Below are positions 10,872 through 21,249 of a stretch of 64,000 bases of DNA, in pieces. The first letter of the stretch is position 1. Every line of letters begins with the position of its first letter. Made by a program: the position numbers and the translations under genes. Below the pieces are notes generated by a model, which was not told the origin of the DNA, ran no database searches, and saw nothing but the letters and a program-made list of their open reading frames with translations. The stretch is from Fistularia commersonii (Eukaryota > Chordata > Actinopteri > Syngnathiformes > Fistulariidae). The stretch covers positions 7,598,874 to 7,662,873 of the forward strand of contig JBBMNZ010000001.1 in the NCBI GenBank assembly GCA_037954325.1. Reading direction: 5' to 3'.

Positions 10872-12585
10872 TAAGAGCGGAGGTAGGAGCACGCAGGTAG
10901 ACTACATCTTGTATAGACGATGTAACCTGAAAGAGATCAGCGACTGCAAAGAAGTTGTAGGTGAGAATGTAGACAAAAGGCATAGGATGGTGGTTTGTAG
11001 GATGACTCTGAGGACAAAGAAGATCAGGGGGACAAAGGCAGAGCAGAGGACAAAATGGTGGAAACTGAAAAGGGAGGAGTGTTGTATGGTTTTCAGGGAG
11101 GAGTTGAGAAAGGCTCTGGGTGGTCAGGGTGAGCTTCCAGATTATTGGACAACAACAGCTAATACTATCAGGGAGACAGGTAGGAAAGTACTCAGTGTGT
11201 CATCTGGAAAGAAAGTAGATAAGGAGATTTGGTGGTGGAATGAGGAAGTGCAGGAGTATATACAGAGATAGCGGTTAACATAGAAGAAGTGGGACACTGA
11301 GAGAACCGCAGAGAATAGACAGGGGTACAGGGAAATACAATGTAAGGTAAAGATAGAGGGAGCAAAGGCAAAACAAAGGTTCGTACTATGACTTGTAGAG
11401 AATGATCGATACAGGATAGCGAAACCAAGAAATGAAAATGGAAAGGATATGCAACAGGTCCAGGTGATTAAGAATAAAGAGGGGAATGTATTAACAGATG
11501 AAAGAAGAGTAATGGGAAGATGGAAAGAGTACTTTGAAGAGCTGATGAATGTGGAAAATCAAAGAGACACAAGGGTAGAAGACATGACTATTGTAGACCA
11601 CAATGTAGCACAAATTAGTAAAGTGAAGTGAGGAAGGCATTGAAGAGGATGAAGAGTGGAAAAGCAGTTGGTCCAGATCATATACCTGTGGAGGTGTGGA
11701 AGTGTCTAGGAGAGGCAGCGGTAGATTTTCTGACTCGATTATTCAACAGGATCCTAGAGAGTGAGAAGATGCCTGAAGATTGGAGACAAAGTGTGATGGT
11801 GCCTATTTTTAAGAATAAAATGGATGTGCAGAACTGCAGTAACTACTGAGGGATGAAGATGATGAGCCATACAATGCCATACAAGTTATCGGAAAGAGTA
11901 GTGGAAACTAGACTGAGAGCAGAAGTCAGCATTTCTGAACAGCAGTATTGCTTCATACCTAGAAAGAGTACTACAGATGCAGTATTTGCGTTGAGAATCC
12001 TAACAGAGAAGTACAAAGAAGGCAAGAGGGAGCTGCATTGTGTTTTTATAAATCTAGAAAAAGCATATGACAGGGAGCTTTGGTATTGTATGAGGAAGTC
12101 TGGAGTGGCAGAGAAGTTCTTTATACTGGTGCAGGACATGTATGCTAGAAGTGAGACAGCGGTGCGGTGTGCTGTAGGGGTAATAGAGACGTTCAAGGTG
12201 GAGGTGGGACTCCATCAGGGATCAGCTCTGAGCCCCTTCTTGTTCACAATGGTGATGGACAGGCTGACAGATGAGGTTAGACAGGAATCCCCATGGACCA
12301 TGATATTTGCAGATTGTGATCTGTAGTGAGAGGAGAAAACTGGTGGAGGAAAATCTAGAGAGGTGAAGGTATGCTCTGGAAAAGAGAGGAATGAAAGTTA
12401 GTCACAGCAAGACAAAATATATGTGTGTGAATGAGAAGAACTCGGGTGGAACGGTGAGGCTTCAGGGAGTGGAGATCAAGAAGGTGGAGGATTTCAGGTA
12501 CTTAGGGTCAACAGTCCAGAGCAACGGAGAGTGTGGAAAAGAGGTGAAGAGACGGGTCCAAGCAGGTTGGAATGGGTGGAGTAAA
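10872..12585 (+). mobile_element. RTE LINE fragment lacking both ends
   Basis: The plus-strand RTE sequence starts at the end of the endonuclease domain (GNLKEISDCK region) and runs through the linker (EELRKALGGQGELPD, 11095-11140), RT motifs SGKAVGPDHIPVEVW, the FINLEKAYDR region near 12047, HQGSALSPFLF, and the palm/thumb region to about 12585. The FADD box is damaged: the reading at 12300-12325 is MIFADCDL with a frameshift. It stops before the C-terminus and (GAA)n tail. Loss of the 3' end is not expected from normal target-primed insertion, so a later deletion or rearrangement is inferred. Confidence 0.85.
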
Positions 12586-12639
12586 ATAAGTAAGTGCTAC
12601 TCTAATATCTCCGGTCGTCTTTTATGCAACACACAACAA

Positions 12640-13672
12640 ACACAGCCTTGAGGGGATCTGGTGTCGATAGTCCTGGAGTCAGAGATGTGTTTTCCCAGCA
12701 TCACATGCTGCCTCCTGGCAGACAAGAAGTCTGTGATCCAACTGCAGGTGGAGTCTGGCACATTCAGCTGGGAGAGCTTGTCCTATAAAAGAGCTGGGAT
12801 AACTGTGTTACAGGCAGACCTGATATCTACAAACAGGATCCCAGCGTAGGCTCCTGATGTGTCAAGGTGCTGTAGGATGTAGTGTAGGGCCAGGTTTCCT
12901 ATGTCGTCAGAGCATACAACAGAAGTGTGAGGGGGTGAAGAAGAAACAAACTACCTTTTCTTCCATTTAGCTGCGCAACAAACAAAGGGCCACCTTTGCA
13001 TCCGGTGTGATTTTCCCAAAGCCTGTCATCTTCCTCACCTCCCTCCAAACCTTCCTTCTTCAACTCTGCTTCATCTTGGACTCAACTTTTTCCCCTATAG
13101 TTGAGTTTTGCCTCCTCAGCTCCTTCTGGACGACTCTGAGGGTCCAGCGGTCCTTAGCCATGAAGGCCCTCGTCTTCCTGTGAAGAAGGCGTTTGATGCC
13201 CTTGTTGATCCCTGGCTTGTTGTTATTGACACAATGGACTTTTTTTGATGGCCCTATGTTGTTCTCGCTGAATTTGATGTAGTCTGTTATGCAACAGGAG
13301 AGGCCCTTGATGTCGTCACCAAATTCCTTTACAAAAAGGCTCCAGTTGATGACATCAAAACTCTCCTGCAATGCCTCCTCTGTGGCTTTGGACCAGATCC
13401 TCCCAGATCTGGAGCTGGCCACCTGCCTCTTCACCACTGGTGCGTAGGCAGTGTCAAGGAGTACCAGGTTATGGTCTGAGTTGCCCGGCGTTGAGAGAGG
13501 GGAAGAATTTTATGTGTCCCTCATGTTGGCATACAGGAGGTCCAGGGTCTCACTCCCTCTTCTTGCACAGACTACAGATATTGTGAAGTTGGGGAGAACG
13601 GGAGTGAAGGCAACATGGTTGAAGGCCGGCTGATAAGGATGAGAGCACTGGGGAGCGAGGGGCCACAGGCAG
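12640..13672 (-). mobile_element. L2/CR1-group LINE, 3' part (minus strand)
   Basis: Read on the minus strand from 13672: late endonuclease sequence with FNHVAFTPVLPNF and ETLDLLYANMRDT, then a linker with GLSCCITDYIKFSEN, HCVNNNKPGINKGIKRLL (13060-13437), and reverse transcriptase pieces (HYILQHLDTSGAYAGILFVD and LGKHISDSR, about 12650-12900). Stops and a deletion after the linker remove part of RT. The element ends at 12640 without its own 3' UTR. The neighbouring plus-strand segment at 13673-14065 is its inverted 5' part. Confidence 0.75.
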
Positions 13673-14065
13673 TGTGATAGTAAGCAGAAAAGGGGAAATA
13701 GCAGAGTTATTCATACCAGGCTAGCGGCTGAACCTATCCAGCCAGCCCTACCATCCATCCTTCCTGCAAACATACGATCCCTTGGCCAATAAGATGGATC
13801 ACAGAAGGCTTCTGAGGACAGCGAATCAAAATGTGAGTAACTGTTGCATGCTTGTCGTCACTGAAACTTGGCTAAATGACAACATCCCAGACTGGGACTG
13901 TGCTATACAACTGGAGCAGCTGACATGCTACCGAACAGACAGATCACTAGTAAATGGAGCAAAGACTCCGTGATGCTGTAGTGCGCAAACACTTTTCACC
14001 ACTGGCAGTTTATGATCATTAAAGGTCAAGGACCTGTGTATCTGGTATTTTGTATTCTGAATAAG
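13673..14065 (+). mobile_element. inverted 5' segment of the adjacent LINE (endonuclease N-terminus)
   Basis: The plus-strand frame gives ANIRSLANKMDHRRLLRTAN, VTETWLNDNIPDWDCAIQLE and, after a small gap, DAVVRKHFSPL (13760-14020). This is the N-terminal half of the same LINE endonuclease whose later half lies on the minus strand next door. WLNDN and the ETW motif place it at the start of the exonuclease-endonuclease fold. Its N-terminal end touches the minus-strand piece, the geometry of a 5' inversion. Confidence 0.7.
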
Positions 14066-14096
14066 CATTTCCTGCCCACATACAATCAGACCAACA

Positions 14097-14203
14097 TACA
14101 CACACACACACACGCAAGCACACACACACACACACACTCTTCTTTGGGCCACAGGGGTACATGCAATAATCAATGTTGCAGAGCCCTTGTAGTGCAGTTG
14201 TGC

Positions 14204-14242
<39 letters not shown>

Positions 14243-14243
14243 C
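14097..14243. repeat. (CA)n and (GT)n microsatellites
   Basis: A CA-rich run at about 14097-14137 and a GT run at about 14204-14243 lie 65 bases apart in opposite orientation. A further CA run lies at 14445-14475. Cysteine/valine or histidine/threonine frames here are artefacts. Confidence 0.9.
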
Positions 14244-14479
14244 AGTGTTCGCACACACATCTGCAAGTGTGACTTGGACCCAGTTAGAGTGGAGATGGAT
14301 GAGAGTCAGTTGGCGGGTTTTTTGGAGGTAATGGTAGAGCATAGGGAAAGAGTAAAGAGGCCGTAGTGCTGATGTGATGTTCTGGCCTTTGGCATGAGGC
14401 TTATATGGGTTTATACTTTATGGCTAATCGCGTATCCTCGTAACCACACACACACACACTCACACACACACACAGCCCC

Positions 14480-15840
14480 ACACTTAGACTGAAGGTCTGC
14501 TACTGAAAATATGGAAAAGAATAGCATTTAAAGTGATCTGAGGCCCTGACCTCAAATAAACCAACAGGTGGGAAAGTGACCTGGTAATTCTGGTTCCTTG
14601 CACCCTCATACATTACAAATGCCAGGCAGGTTTCATTTAGCTTTTTTGAGGAAAAGCTAAGTTTATCACCATCCTTGTGGCCATGGCCTGGGGAAAAAAA
14701 AAATTCTACAAAGCCGAAAGTTTAATCTTATTGTCTCTGTTGTGGAAATATTTTATATAACTCTGTAACTTCACTGTTGGGTGAGAAACTATGCCAATTA
14801 TCTAAACTCGTATTTCCATAGGGAGACCAACAAGTCAAAACATTCGTATGTGCTCAGCCTTGAAGGAGGTGTCCTTGATCAACTGTCTGTCCTCCAGACA
14901 AGGTGTCCTTCTCTGTCTCATACGAAAGACCAAACAGACATGTCTCCTGACTAATGGAATGTTTCCTCCAAGAGTCACCTCCTCTCCAATGTGGAACTAG
15001 ACACACCTCCTATTCTGTACTCTGCATGACTGGTACCTCACTGAGCTCAAAGAAATAAATAAGGAAAAAACCCTTCACCCTCTCAGATTTCAGTTTATTT
15101 TACTCATTGTGCCTCGTAGGACCAGCAATAGAAATATCTAAGACACTTCCAAATAATTTCAATGATGAAATACAAAAATAGATGAATTAAATGAACTGAA
15201 TTATCAGAATGATAAAATCAATGCATGAAAGATTTTTTTTATTATTTCAAAACAAATCAAAATGTGATGTGGTAAAAAATTAAATATTGAAGACATATTA
15301 ATTAATTTGAAATAACTGATTAAGTTAATTATGGTTAGTTATGTATTAATGAATAGAATTGGGAGACTGTTATTTCATATTGTTGGGATCCTGGGTCAGG
15401 TGTCTGTATGCAGTTCCTTTTACCACTCAGTTCTTCACCGATTGAGCAGCAGCCTGGCAGGAGGATGGATTTCAGATAGGGTGCAGTGCACACCTGTAGA
15501 TCATCAAGCCTTCTCAGACTCAGGATAAGAATAGCATGTTGCCATAGCATTAACCTACAGCAGCTACCTTAACATGGACTCATGGATCATCATTGTCACA
15601 GTAAGCTCTAATATCTCAGTTTTATTCCTAAGTCCGGAATTCTATGTCATGCCTTTCTGCACAAGCTTTTGAGACTCCTGTAGCGTGTCCCCAGAAAAAC
15701 CTGTATCCAGCACTGTCATCCATTTGTGTCCATGCCTTACCACCTCAGTGTTCCAAAACATTTTTTGCACATGCAAAAAAACATTAGTTTACACGACATC
15801 AACACAAATAATCTCACTGGCTGTAAAGGGCTGGGTTTTA
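14480..15840. other. unassigned AT-rich sequence
   Basis: No gene or repeat family recognised in about 1.4 kb. Confidence 0.5.
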
Positions 15841-15844
15841 CATT

Positions 15845-15968
15845 GTTCAAATTTTCCTTTCGGTCTTTCCCTTCACAGTTTGCCACAGAGAGTCAACCTT
15901 CTCCATCCAACCCTATTCATATCCTCTCTCACAACATCCATAAATCTTCTCTTTGGTCCTCCTCTAGA
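15845..15968 (-). mobile_element. RTE LINE 3' terminal scrap
   Basis: TTTCGGTCTTTCCCTTCACA and the following bases to CTTTGGTCCTCCTCTAGAG match the minus-strand 3' end of the RTE copies at 2327 and 4134. Only about 120 bases remain. The next element, a hAT, begins 17 bases beyond. Confidence 0.8.
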
Positions 15969-16255
15969 GTAGCACTCTATAGAGTAGCCGGTGGGAAACT
16001 ATGCCTCGCGAGCCATATATGGCTCTTCTGGTGATGACATATGGCTCCCAGACAATTTTTTTGTTAAAAAAAAATCAGTTTGGAACTGATTTCAAAACAC
16101 TTGTGATATTTCTTCACAATACTGTGTAATTTTAAAGTAAACAAAATAGTTTTGAAAATAAATTTCACGGGTCACCCGCTGGTCAGGTTGGGAACCAATA
16201 GCTTCTGAGCATGTCTGGGTCATTGTAAAGGTGAAAAAAATAATTTTATCAAATA

Positions 16256-17838
16256 GCTGAAAAGGGAGGAGTGTTGCTTAGTTTTCAGGGAGGAGTTGAG
16301 AGAGGGTCTGGGTGGTCAGGGTGAGCTTCCAGATGATTGGACAACTACAGCTAGTGTTATCAGGGAGACAGGTAGAAGAGTACTTGGTGTGTCATCTAGA
16401 AGGAAAGTAGATAAGGAGACTTGGTGGTGGAATGAGGAAGTGCAGGAGTGTGTACAGAAAAAGCGGTTAGCGAAGAAGAAGTGGAATACTGGGAGGACTG
16501 AAGAGAACAGACAGGAGTTCAGGGAGATGCGGCGAATGGTAAAGATAGAGGTAGCAAAGGCAAAACAAAGGGCTTATGATGACTTGTATGCTTGGTTGGA
16601 TAGTAAGGAGGGTGAGAATGATCTATACAGGTTGGCGAAACAGAGAGATAATGATGGAAAGGATGTACAACAGGTCCGGGTGATTAAGGACAGAGGGAAA
16701 TGTATTGACAGATGCTAGAAGAGTGATGGGAAGATGGAAAGAGTACTTTGAAGAGCTGATGAATGTGGAAAATCAAAGAGACACAAGGGTAGAAGACATG
16801 ACTATTGTAGAGCACAAAGTTGCAAAAATTAGTAAAAGTGAAGTGAGGAAGGCATTGAAGAGGATGAAGAGTGGAAAAGCAGTTGGTCCAGATCATATAC
16901 CTGTGGAGGTGTGGAAGTGTCTAGGAGAGGCAGCGGTAGATTTTCTGACTAGATTATTCAACAGGATCTTAGAGAGTGAGAAGATGCCTGAAGAATGGAG
17001 ACAAAGTGTGATGGTGCCTATTTTTAAGAATAAAGGGGATGTGCAGAATTGTGGCAACTATAGAGGGATAAAGTTGATGAGCCATACATTGAAGTTATGG
17101 GAAAGAGTAGTGGAAACTAGACTGAGAGCAGAAGTCAGCATCTGTGAACAGCAGTATGGCTTTATGCCTAGAAAGAGTACTACAGATGCAGTATTTGCGT
17201 TGAGAATGCTAATAGAAAAGTACAGAGAAGGCCAGAGGGAGCTGCATTGTGTTTTTGTAGACCTAGAAAAAGCATATGACAGGGTGCCAAGAGAGGAGCT
17301 CTGGTATTGTATGAGGAAGTCTGGAGTGCAGAGAAGTATGTTAGACTGGTGCAGGACATGTATGCTAGCTGTTAGACACTGGAACGGTGTGCTGTAGGGG
17401 TAACAGAGAAGTTCAAGGTGGAGGTGGGACTCCATCAGGGATCAGCTCTGAGCCCCTTCTTGTCATAATGGTGATGGACAGGCTGACAGATGAGGTTAGA
17501 CAGGAATCCCCATGGACCATGATGTTTGCGGATGACATTGTGATCTGTAGTGAGAGCAGACAACAGGTAGAGGAAAATCTAGAGAGGTGGAGGTATGCTC
17601 TGGAAAGAAGAGGAATGAAAGTTAGTCGCAGCAAGACAGAATATATGTGTGTGAATGAGAGGAACTCGGGTGGAACGGTGAGGCTTCAGGGAGTGGAGAT
17701 CAAGAAGCTGGAGGATTTCAGGTACTTAGGGTCAACAGTCCAGAGCAACGGAGAGTGTGGAAAAGAGATGATGAGACGGGTCCAAGCAGGTTGGAATGGG
17801 TGCAGAAAAGCGTCAGGGGTACTATGTGATAGAAGGTG
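16256..17838 (+). mobile_element. internal RTE fragment inside hAT
   Basis: The RTE coding sequence begins at the linker (GLGGQGELPDDWTTTASVI, 16305-16365) and runs through RT motifs SGKAVGPDHIPVEVW, FVDLEKAYDRVPREELW, a frameshifted QGSALSP region (about 17330-17460), MMFADDIVICSES (17518-17560) and LEDFRYLGSTVQSNG. It ends near 17838 before the C-terminus. Neither the RTE 5' end nor the (GAA)n tail is present. Frameshifts lie near 16690 and 17325, and a base is lost near 17463. Confidence 0.85.
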
Positions 17839-17847
17839 AAAAGAAAA

Positions 17848-18018
17848 AAAAGACAACGATTACCGTGCATTCCAGGCTGCGTGGACGGAGAAATTTGCAT
17901 TTGGGTCTGCGGTATGTCTGATATGCAATGATAAAAATTGCATCGACAAAACGGTCAAATTTAAAGCGGCACCTGGAACAAATCCATGCAGCACCAGAGG
18001 TTGCATTAAAAGTAAGAC
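17848..18018 (+). pseudogene. BED-type zinc finger remnant of hAT transposase
   Basis: One frame reads YRAFQAAWTEKFAFGSAVCL followed by ICNDK. After a frameshift near 17950 the adjacent frame reads KRSNLKRHLEQIHAAPEVAL. Together these give the Cys-x2-Cys and His-x4-His spacing of a BED DNA-binding finger as found at the N-terminus of hAT transposases. A GTAAGA that could be a splice donor follows at about 18012. The remainder of the transposase is missing. Confidence 0.65.
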
Positions 18019-18289
18019 ATATTTAATTTATCATATGTTAAAATACTATATGGCTCTCTATGAAATGTATTTAGAAATATTTGGCTTTTATGTCTCTCCC
18101 AGTCAAAAAGGTTCCTGACCCTTGCTATCGAGTAACCAAATCAACAAGATACTGTATGACACTGTCAGCAGCCTAAAATGTCTCTCTCATTCCCAGTCCT
18201 TGGCAGTGTGGAGGATGCAGCAGGAGAACATGCAACCTCTAGACAAAAGTAGAGTGGATAAATAGGCATTTACTGTTGGTTGAAATTAC

Positions 18290-18480
18290 TTGGGATAAAT
18301 AACAATAAATAAATACCTCACATTCACAAAATACCCACTGCAGAACAATCAGGGGCAACTGGTGGTTTGTTGCCCTCCCCAAGGAGGCTTCAGACTGTGG
18401 ACAGTTGGAGCCAAGGATTGATCCGCCAACCTTCTGATTGCAGGGACACCCACTCAACCAACTCAGCCAGAGAAAACCCT
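18290..18480 (-). mobile_element. tRNA-headed SINE
   Basis: On the minus strand, GGCTGAGTTGGTTGAGTGGG (A-box-like) is followed by AGAAGGTTGGCGGATCAATC (B-box-like) and a body ending near an AT-rich tail. This matches a tRNA-derived SINE promoter layout. It is a retroposon, not a functional tRNA gene, since no cloverleaf can be drawn from what I see. Confidence 0.55.
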
Positions 18481-18589
18481 TCAGCTACCATTATGTAAAA
18501 GAAAAACAAACTTAAAACATGGTTGGCTTTAAGGAGGCAAAACAATGGTACAGTGAGAGAGACGGAAAAATAATGATCAATCAATACAA

Positions 18590-18860
18590 ATGAATAATAA
18601 ATGACTACTGTCAGTGCACTGCTATTGGAATTGTTTGTCTAAATTCTGCATCTTTGGAAGAAAAAAATAACCACAAATTTGAACTTGTAGAATAAAAAGA
18701 GGAATCCTACCCTGATAATAATTTTGTGTAAGTGATGGTTAACCTCTTAAGGAGGTAAAGTACTACGTAATGGATTGATCAATGAATAAGATCACAACAA
18801 TGCTTTCAAAATAGACAATTTTTTCATCTAACAGACGAGGAGTCAAAAATAATTAAAAAA
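18590..18860. other. unassigned AT-rich sequence
   Basis: No gene or repeat recognised. Confidence 0.4.
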
Positions 18861-18879
18861 AACTAGTCCCTAATAGGAG

Positions 18880-19715
18880 GCTTGAGCAGGCTGAGAGATT
18901 CCAACTAGATATAGTTGGACTCACCTCAACGCACAGCGCGGGGTCTTGAACCAGGCCTCTCTAGAGACTTTTATTTTTAATTTTATTCTGGAGTTGCCCC
19001 CGGTGAGAGGCGCCAGGTAGGTGTGGGCATATTGATTGTCCCCCGTCTCTCACCTGCATGTTGAGGTTCAACCCGGTGGATGAGAGGGTAGCCTCCCTCC
19101 ACCTTCAAATGGGGGGTCAGTTTCAACTGTTGTTTGTGGCTATGCACCCAAGAATATTTCAGTTTACCCACTCCTCTTGGGGTCCCTAGAGGGGCTGCTT
19201 GAGAGCGCTCCCACCGGAAACTCCCTCATCAAACTGGGAGACTTCAATGCTCAAGTGGGAAAGGACAGAGCTACTTGGTGGGGTGTGATTAGGAGGAACG
19301 GACCGCGATCTTAACCCAAGCAATGTTTTGTTATTGGACTCCTGTACTTGTCATGAATTACCCATAATAAACATCATGTTTAGGCATAAAGATGTCCATG
19401 TGTGCATTTTTGCACCAACACACCTTAGACCACAGTTCTTTGATCGACCTTATGGTCACATGGTCGTACTTCAAGCTGCATGTCCTGGACACTCGAGTGA
19501 AGAGAGGGGCAGAGCTGTCAACTGATCACCACCTGGTGGTGAGCTGGCTCCAATGGTGGGGGAGGATGCCGTTCAGACCTGGAAGACCCAAGCAAAATGT
19601 GAGGGTCTGCTGGGAGTGTCAAACAGAGTCCCTCATCAGAAAGAGTTTCAACTCCCACTTCCAGCAGAACTATAACCACATCCCAAGGGAGGCGGGGGAC
19701 ACTTAGTCACTGAGT
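18880..19715 (+). mobile_element. decayed LINE (Rex3-like?), endonuclease domain
   Basis: Plus-strand pieces read VGILIVPRLSP, LIKLGDFNAQVGKD (about 19210-19270, with the endonuclease catalytic GDFN), LDTRVKRGAELSTDHHLVVS (about 19488-19545, with the terminal catalytic His) and ESLIRKSFNSHFQQ. This is the second half of an apurinic-type endonuclease domain. Stops near 19311 and several frameshifts interrupt it. It is the same family as the minus-strand copy at 9.0-10.1 kb. Confidence 0.75.
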
Positions 19716-19724
19716 GGCCTTCCA

Positions 19725-19925
19725 GAAGAAAACAGAAATTACACATTGCCCGATACAGGGTCCAGCAATCCTTGTCAAAAACATTTTACTTGCACCTGTT
19801 ACTCAGTAGTTTGCAGCTAAAGAACGCAAGGGGCTGCCACGCATTTGCCACCCGCTGTTCAACCACAGGCCCGATGGCAATGTCAGACACATCGGTCATC
19901 AACGCGAAAAGGGCTACATTACCCA
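19725..19925 (-). mobile_element. Ty3/Gypsy RNase H fragment
   Basis: The minus strand encodes ALMTDVSDIAIGPVVEQ, WQPLAFFSCKLLSN and VFDKDC in sequence, matching the start of Gypsy RNase H (DASD...GAVLEQ...WQPLAFFSRKL pattern), including the first catalytic Asp region. The fragment is about 200 bp and lies in the gap between two pieces of a LINE of the opposite strand. No LTR is visible near it. Confidence 0.65.
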
Positions 19926-20525
19926 GGTTGCAGTTATTCACACCCTCAGTTCCTTAAAGCTCTGGATCTTGTAGGGCTTTCCAAAAGTAAGAGATCGACA
20001 GGCAGAGCGGTGAGGCATCAGAAGTGATGCAGACTTTGCATCAGTCTGTCATGGTGAAGAACAACCTGAGCCAAAAGGCAAAGCTCTTGATTTACAGGTT
20101 GGTCTATGTTTCCATCCTCACCTGGGATCACAAGATATTGGTTGTGACTGAAAGCGAGAGATAAAGGATCTAAGTGGCCAAAATGACTTTTCTGTGCAGC
20201 ATGTCTGAACTCTCCCTTGAAGATAGGGTGAAGAGTTTGGCCAGGGATTGTAGAGTCAATACTCCAATGCAATGAGAGGAGTCAGATAAGTCGGTTTAGG
20301 CATCTGGTTAGGATGTGCCATGGTGAGATGTTCCAGGCCTCTCCAGCTGACTAGAGGGCTGAGGACAACCCAGGACATGCTGGAAAAGCAATGTGCCTCA
20401 GCTGGCATGGGAAAGCCTTTAGATCTCCATTGGAGCAGGACCAAGTGGTTTTGAAGAGGAAAGTCGGGGCCTCTGAGCTTCAGCTGCTGCCCCTGCAACC
20501 CGACCCTGGATAAGCATTAGAAGAT
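19926..20525 (+). mobile_element. decayed LINE (Rex3-like?), C-terminal region and tail
   Basis: The sequence starts with HPQFLKALDLVGLS, the linker end, then jumps to MQTLHQSVMVKNNLSQKAKL and YRLVYVSILTWDH, which belong to the C-terminal region after the RT palm. The RT catalytic core between them is deleted. The 3' end reads CCCGACCCTGGATAAGCATT, then AGATGGATAGAT, a GATG-like tail. With 18880-19715 it forms a single internally deleted copy split by a Gypsy scrap. Confidence 0.65.
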
Positions 20526-20536
20526 GGATAGATAAT

Positions 20537-21020
20537 ATCCCTGACACTTTTCTCTACCTGTGCCAACCTGCTTAATTACATTTTGTTCTACACCTCTCAA
20601 GTCTTTTTTTAATTATCTGGACTGTTGAGCCAAAGTACTTAAACATCATCCACTTTCTTTATCTCAACTCCCTTTAGCAAAATAGTTCTGCTTGTTCCTC
20701 TCATTTACACACCTGCATTGTGTCTTGCTGCAATAAACCTTTACTTACTAACCTTTACCTCTCCTTTCCAGAGCACACCTCCAACTCGCAAGAATTTCCT
20801 CCACCTGTTCCCTGCCCTCACTACAGAACACATTATTGTCCACAAATATCATAGTCCATGGAGATTCATGTCTAACCTCATCTGTCAGTCTGTCCATCAC
20901 CTCAGTAAACAAGAAGGGGCTCAGAGCTGACTCGTGTAGTTCCACCTCCATCTTGAAGTTCTCTGTCCTACCGCACACATCACCACTGTCTCACAGCTCA
21001 CATACAGTGTCTATCATAGT
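20537..21020 (-). mobile_element. RTE LINE fragment, old and diverged
   Basis: Minus-strand matches to the RTE palm region: TENFKMEVELHE, SALSPFLFTEVMDRLTDEV and SPWTMIFVDNN (catalytic FADD replaced by FVDN), then the thumb. It is clearly more diverged from the other copies than they are from each other. Both ends are missing. Confidence 0.75.
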
Positions 21021-21249
21021 ATTCACCCTCTTGGATGTTTTACCCTTTTAGTGCTTTCATAAATCAATCATGGTCAATAAAATTTGGCTTTTTTAGCACA
21101 AAAATGTATTGGTAAAAACTCTTTAATGTCAAAGTGAAAACAGAGTTCTACAATGTAATGTCAATAAAATAAAAATATAAAAAGGAATATAATTGTTTGC
21201 ATAATTAATCACCCCCTTTTTAAGTCTGGCAACAGTCTAACAATTCTCT

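Larger units (their letters stand above)
15985..18124. mobile_element. hAT transposon with 8-bp target duplication, carrying an RTE piece
   Basis: The left end (15985 onward, GGGAAACTATGCCTCGCGAGCC, then GCCATATATGGCTCTTCTGG) and the right end (TCTCCCAGTCAAAAAGGTTC to CCTGACCCTTG at 18124) are typical ends of a fish hAT family. The flanking 8-mers CTATAGAG (15977-15984) and CTATCGAG (18125-18132) differ by one base, the length expected for hAT. Inside, 16256-17838 is RTE sequence and 17848-18018 is a BED zinc-finger remnant. The hAT transposase catalytic region is absent. Confidence 0.75.

Noticed and set aside
14012..14342. Cys/Val-rich and His/Thr-rich ORFs
   Set aside because: They are read-through of CA/GT microsatellites.
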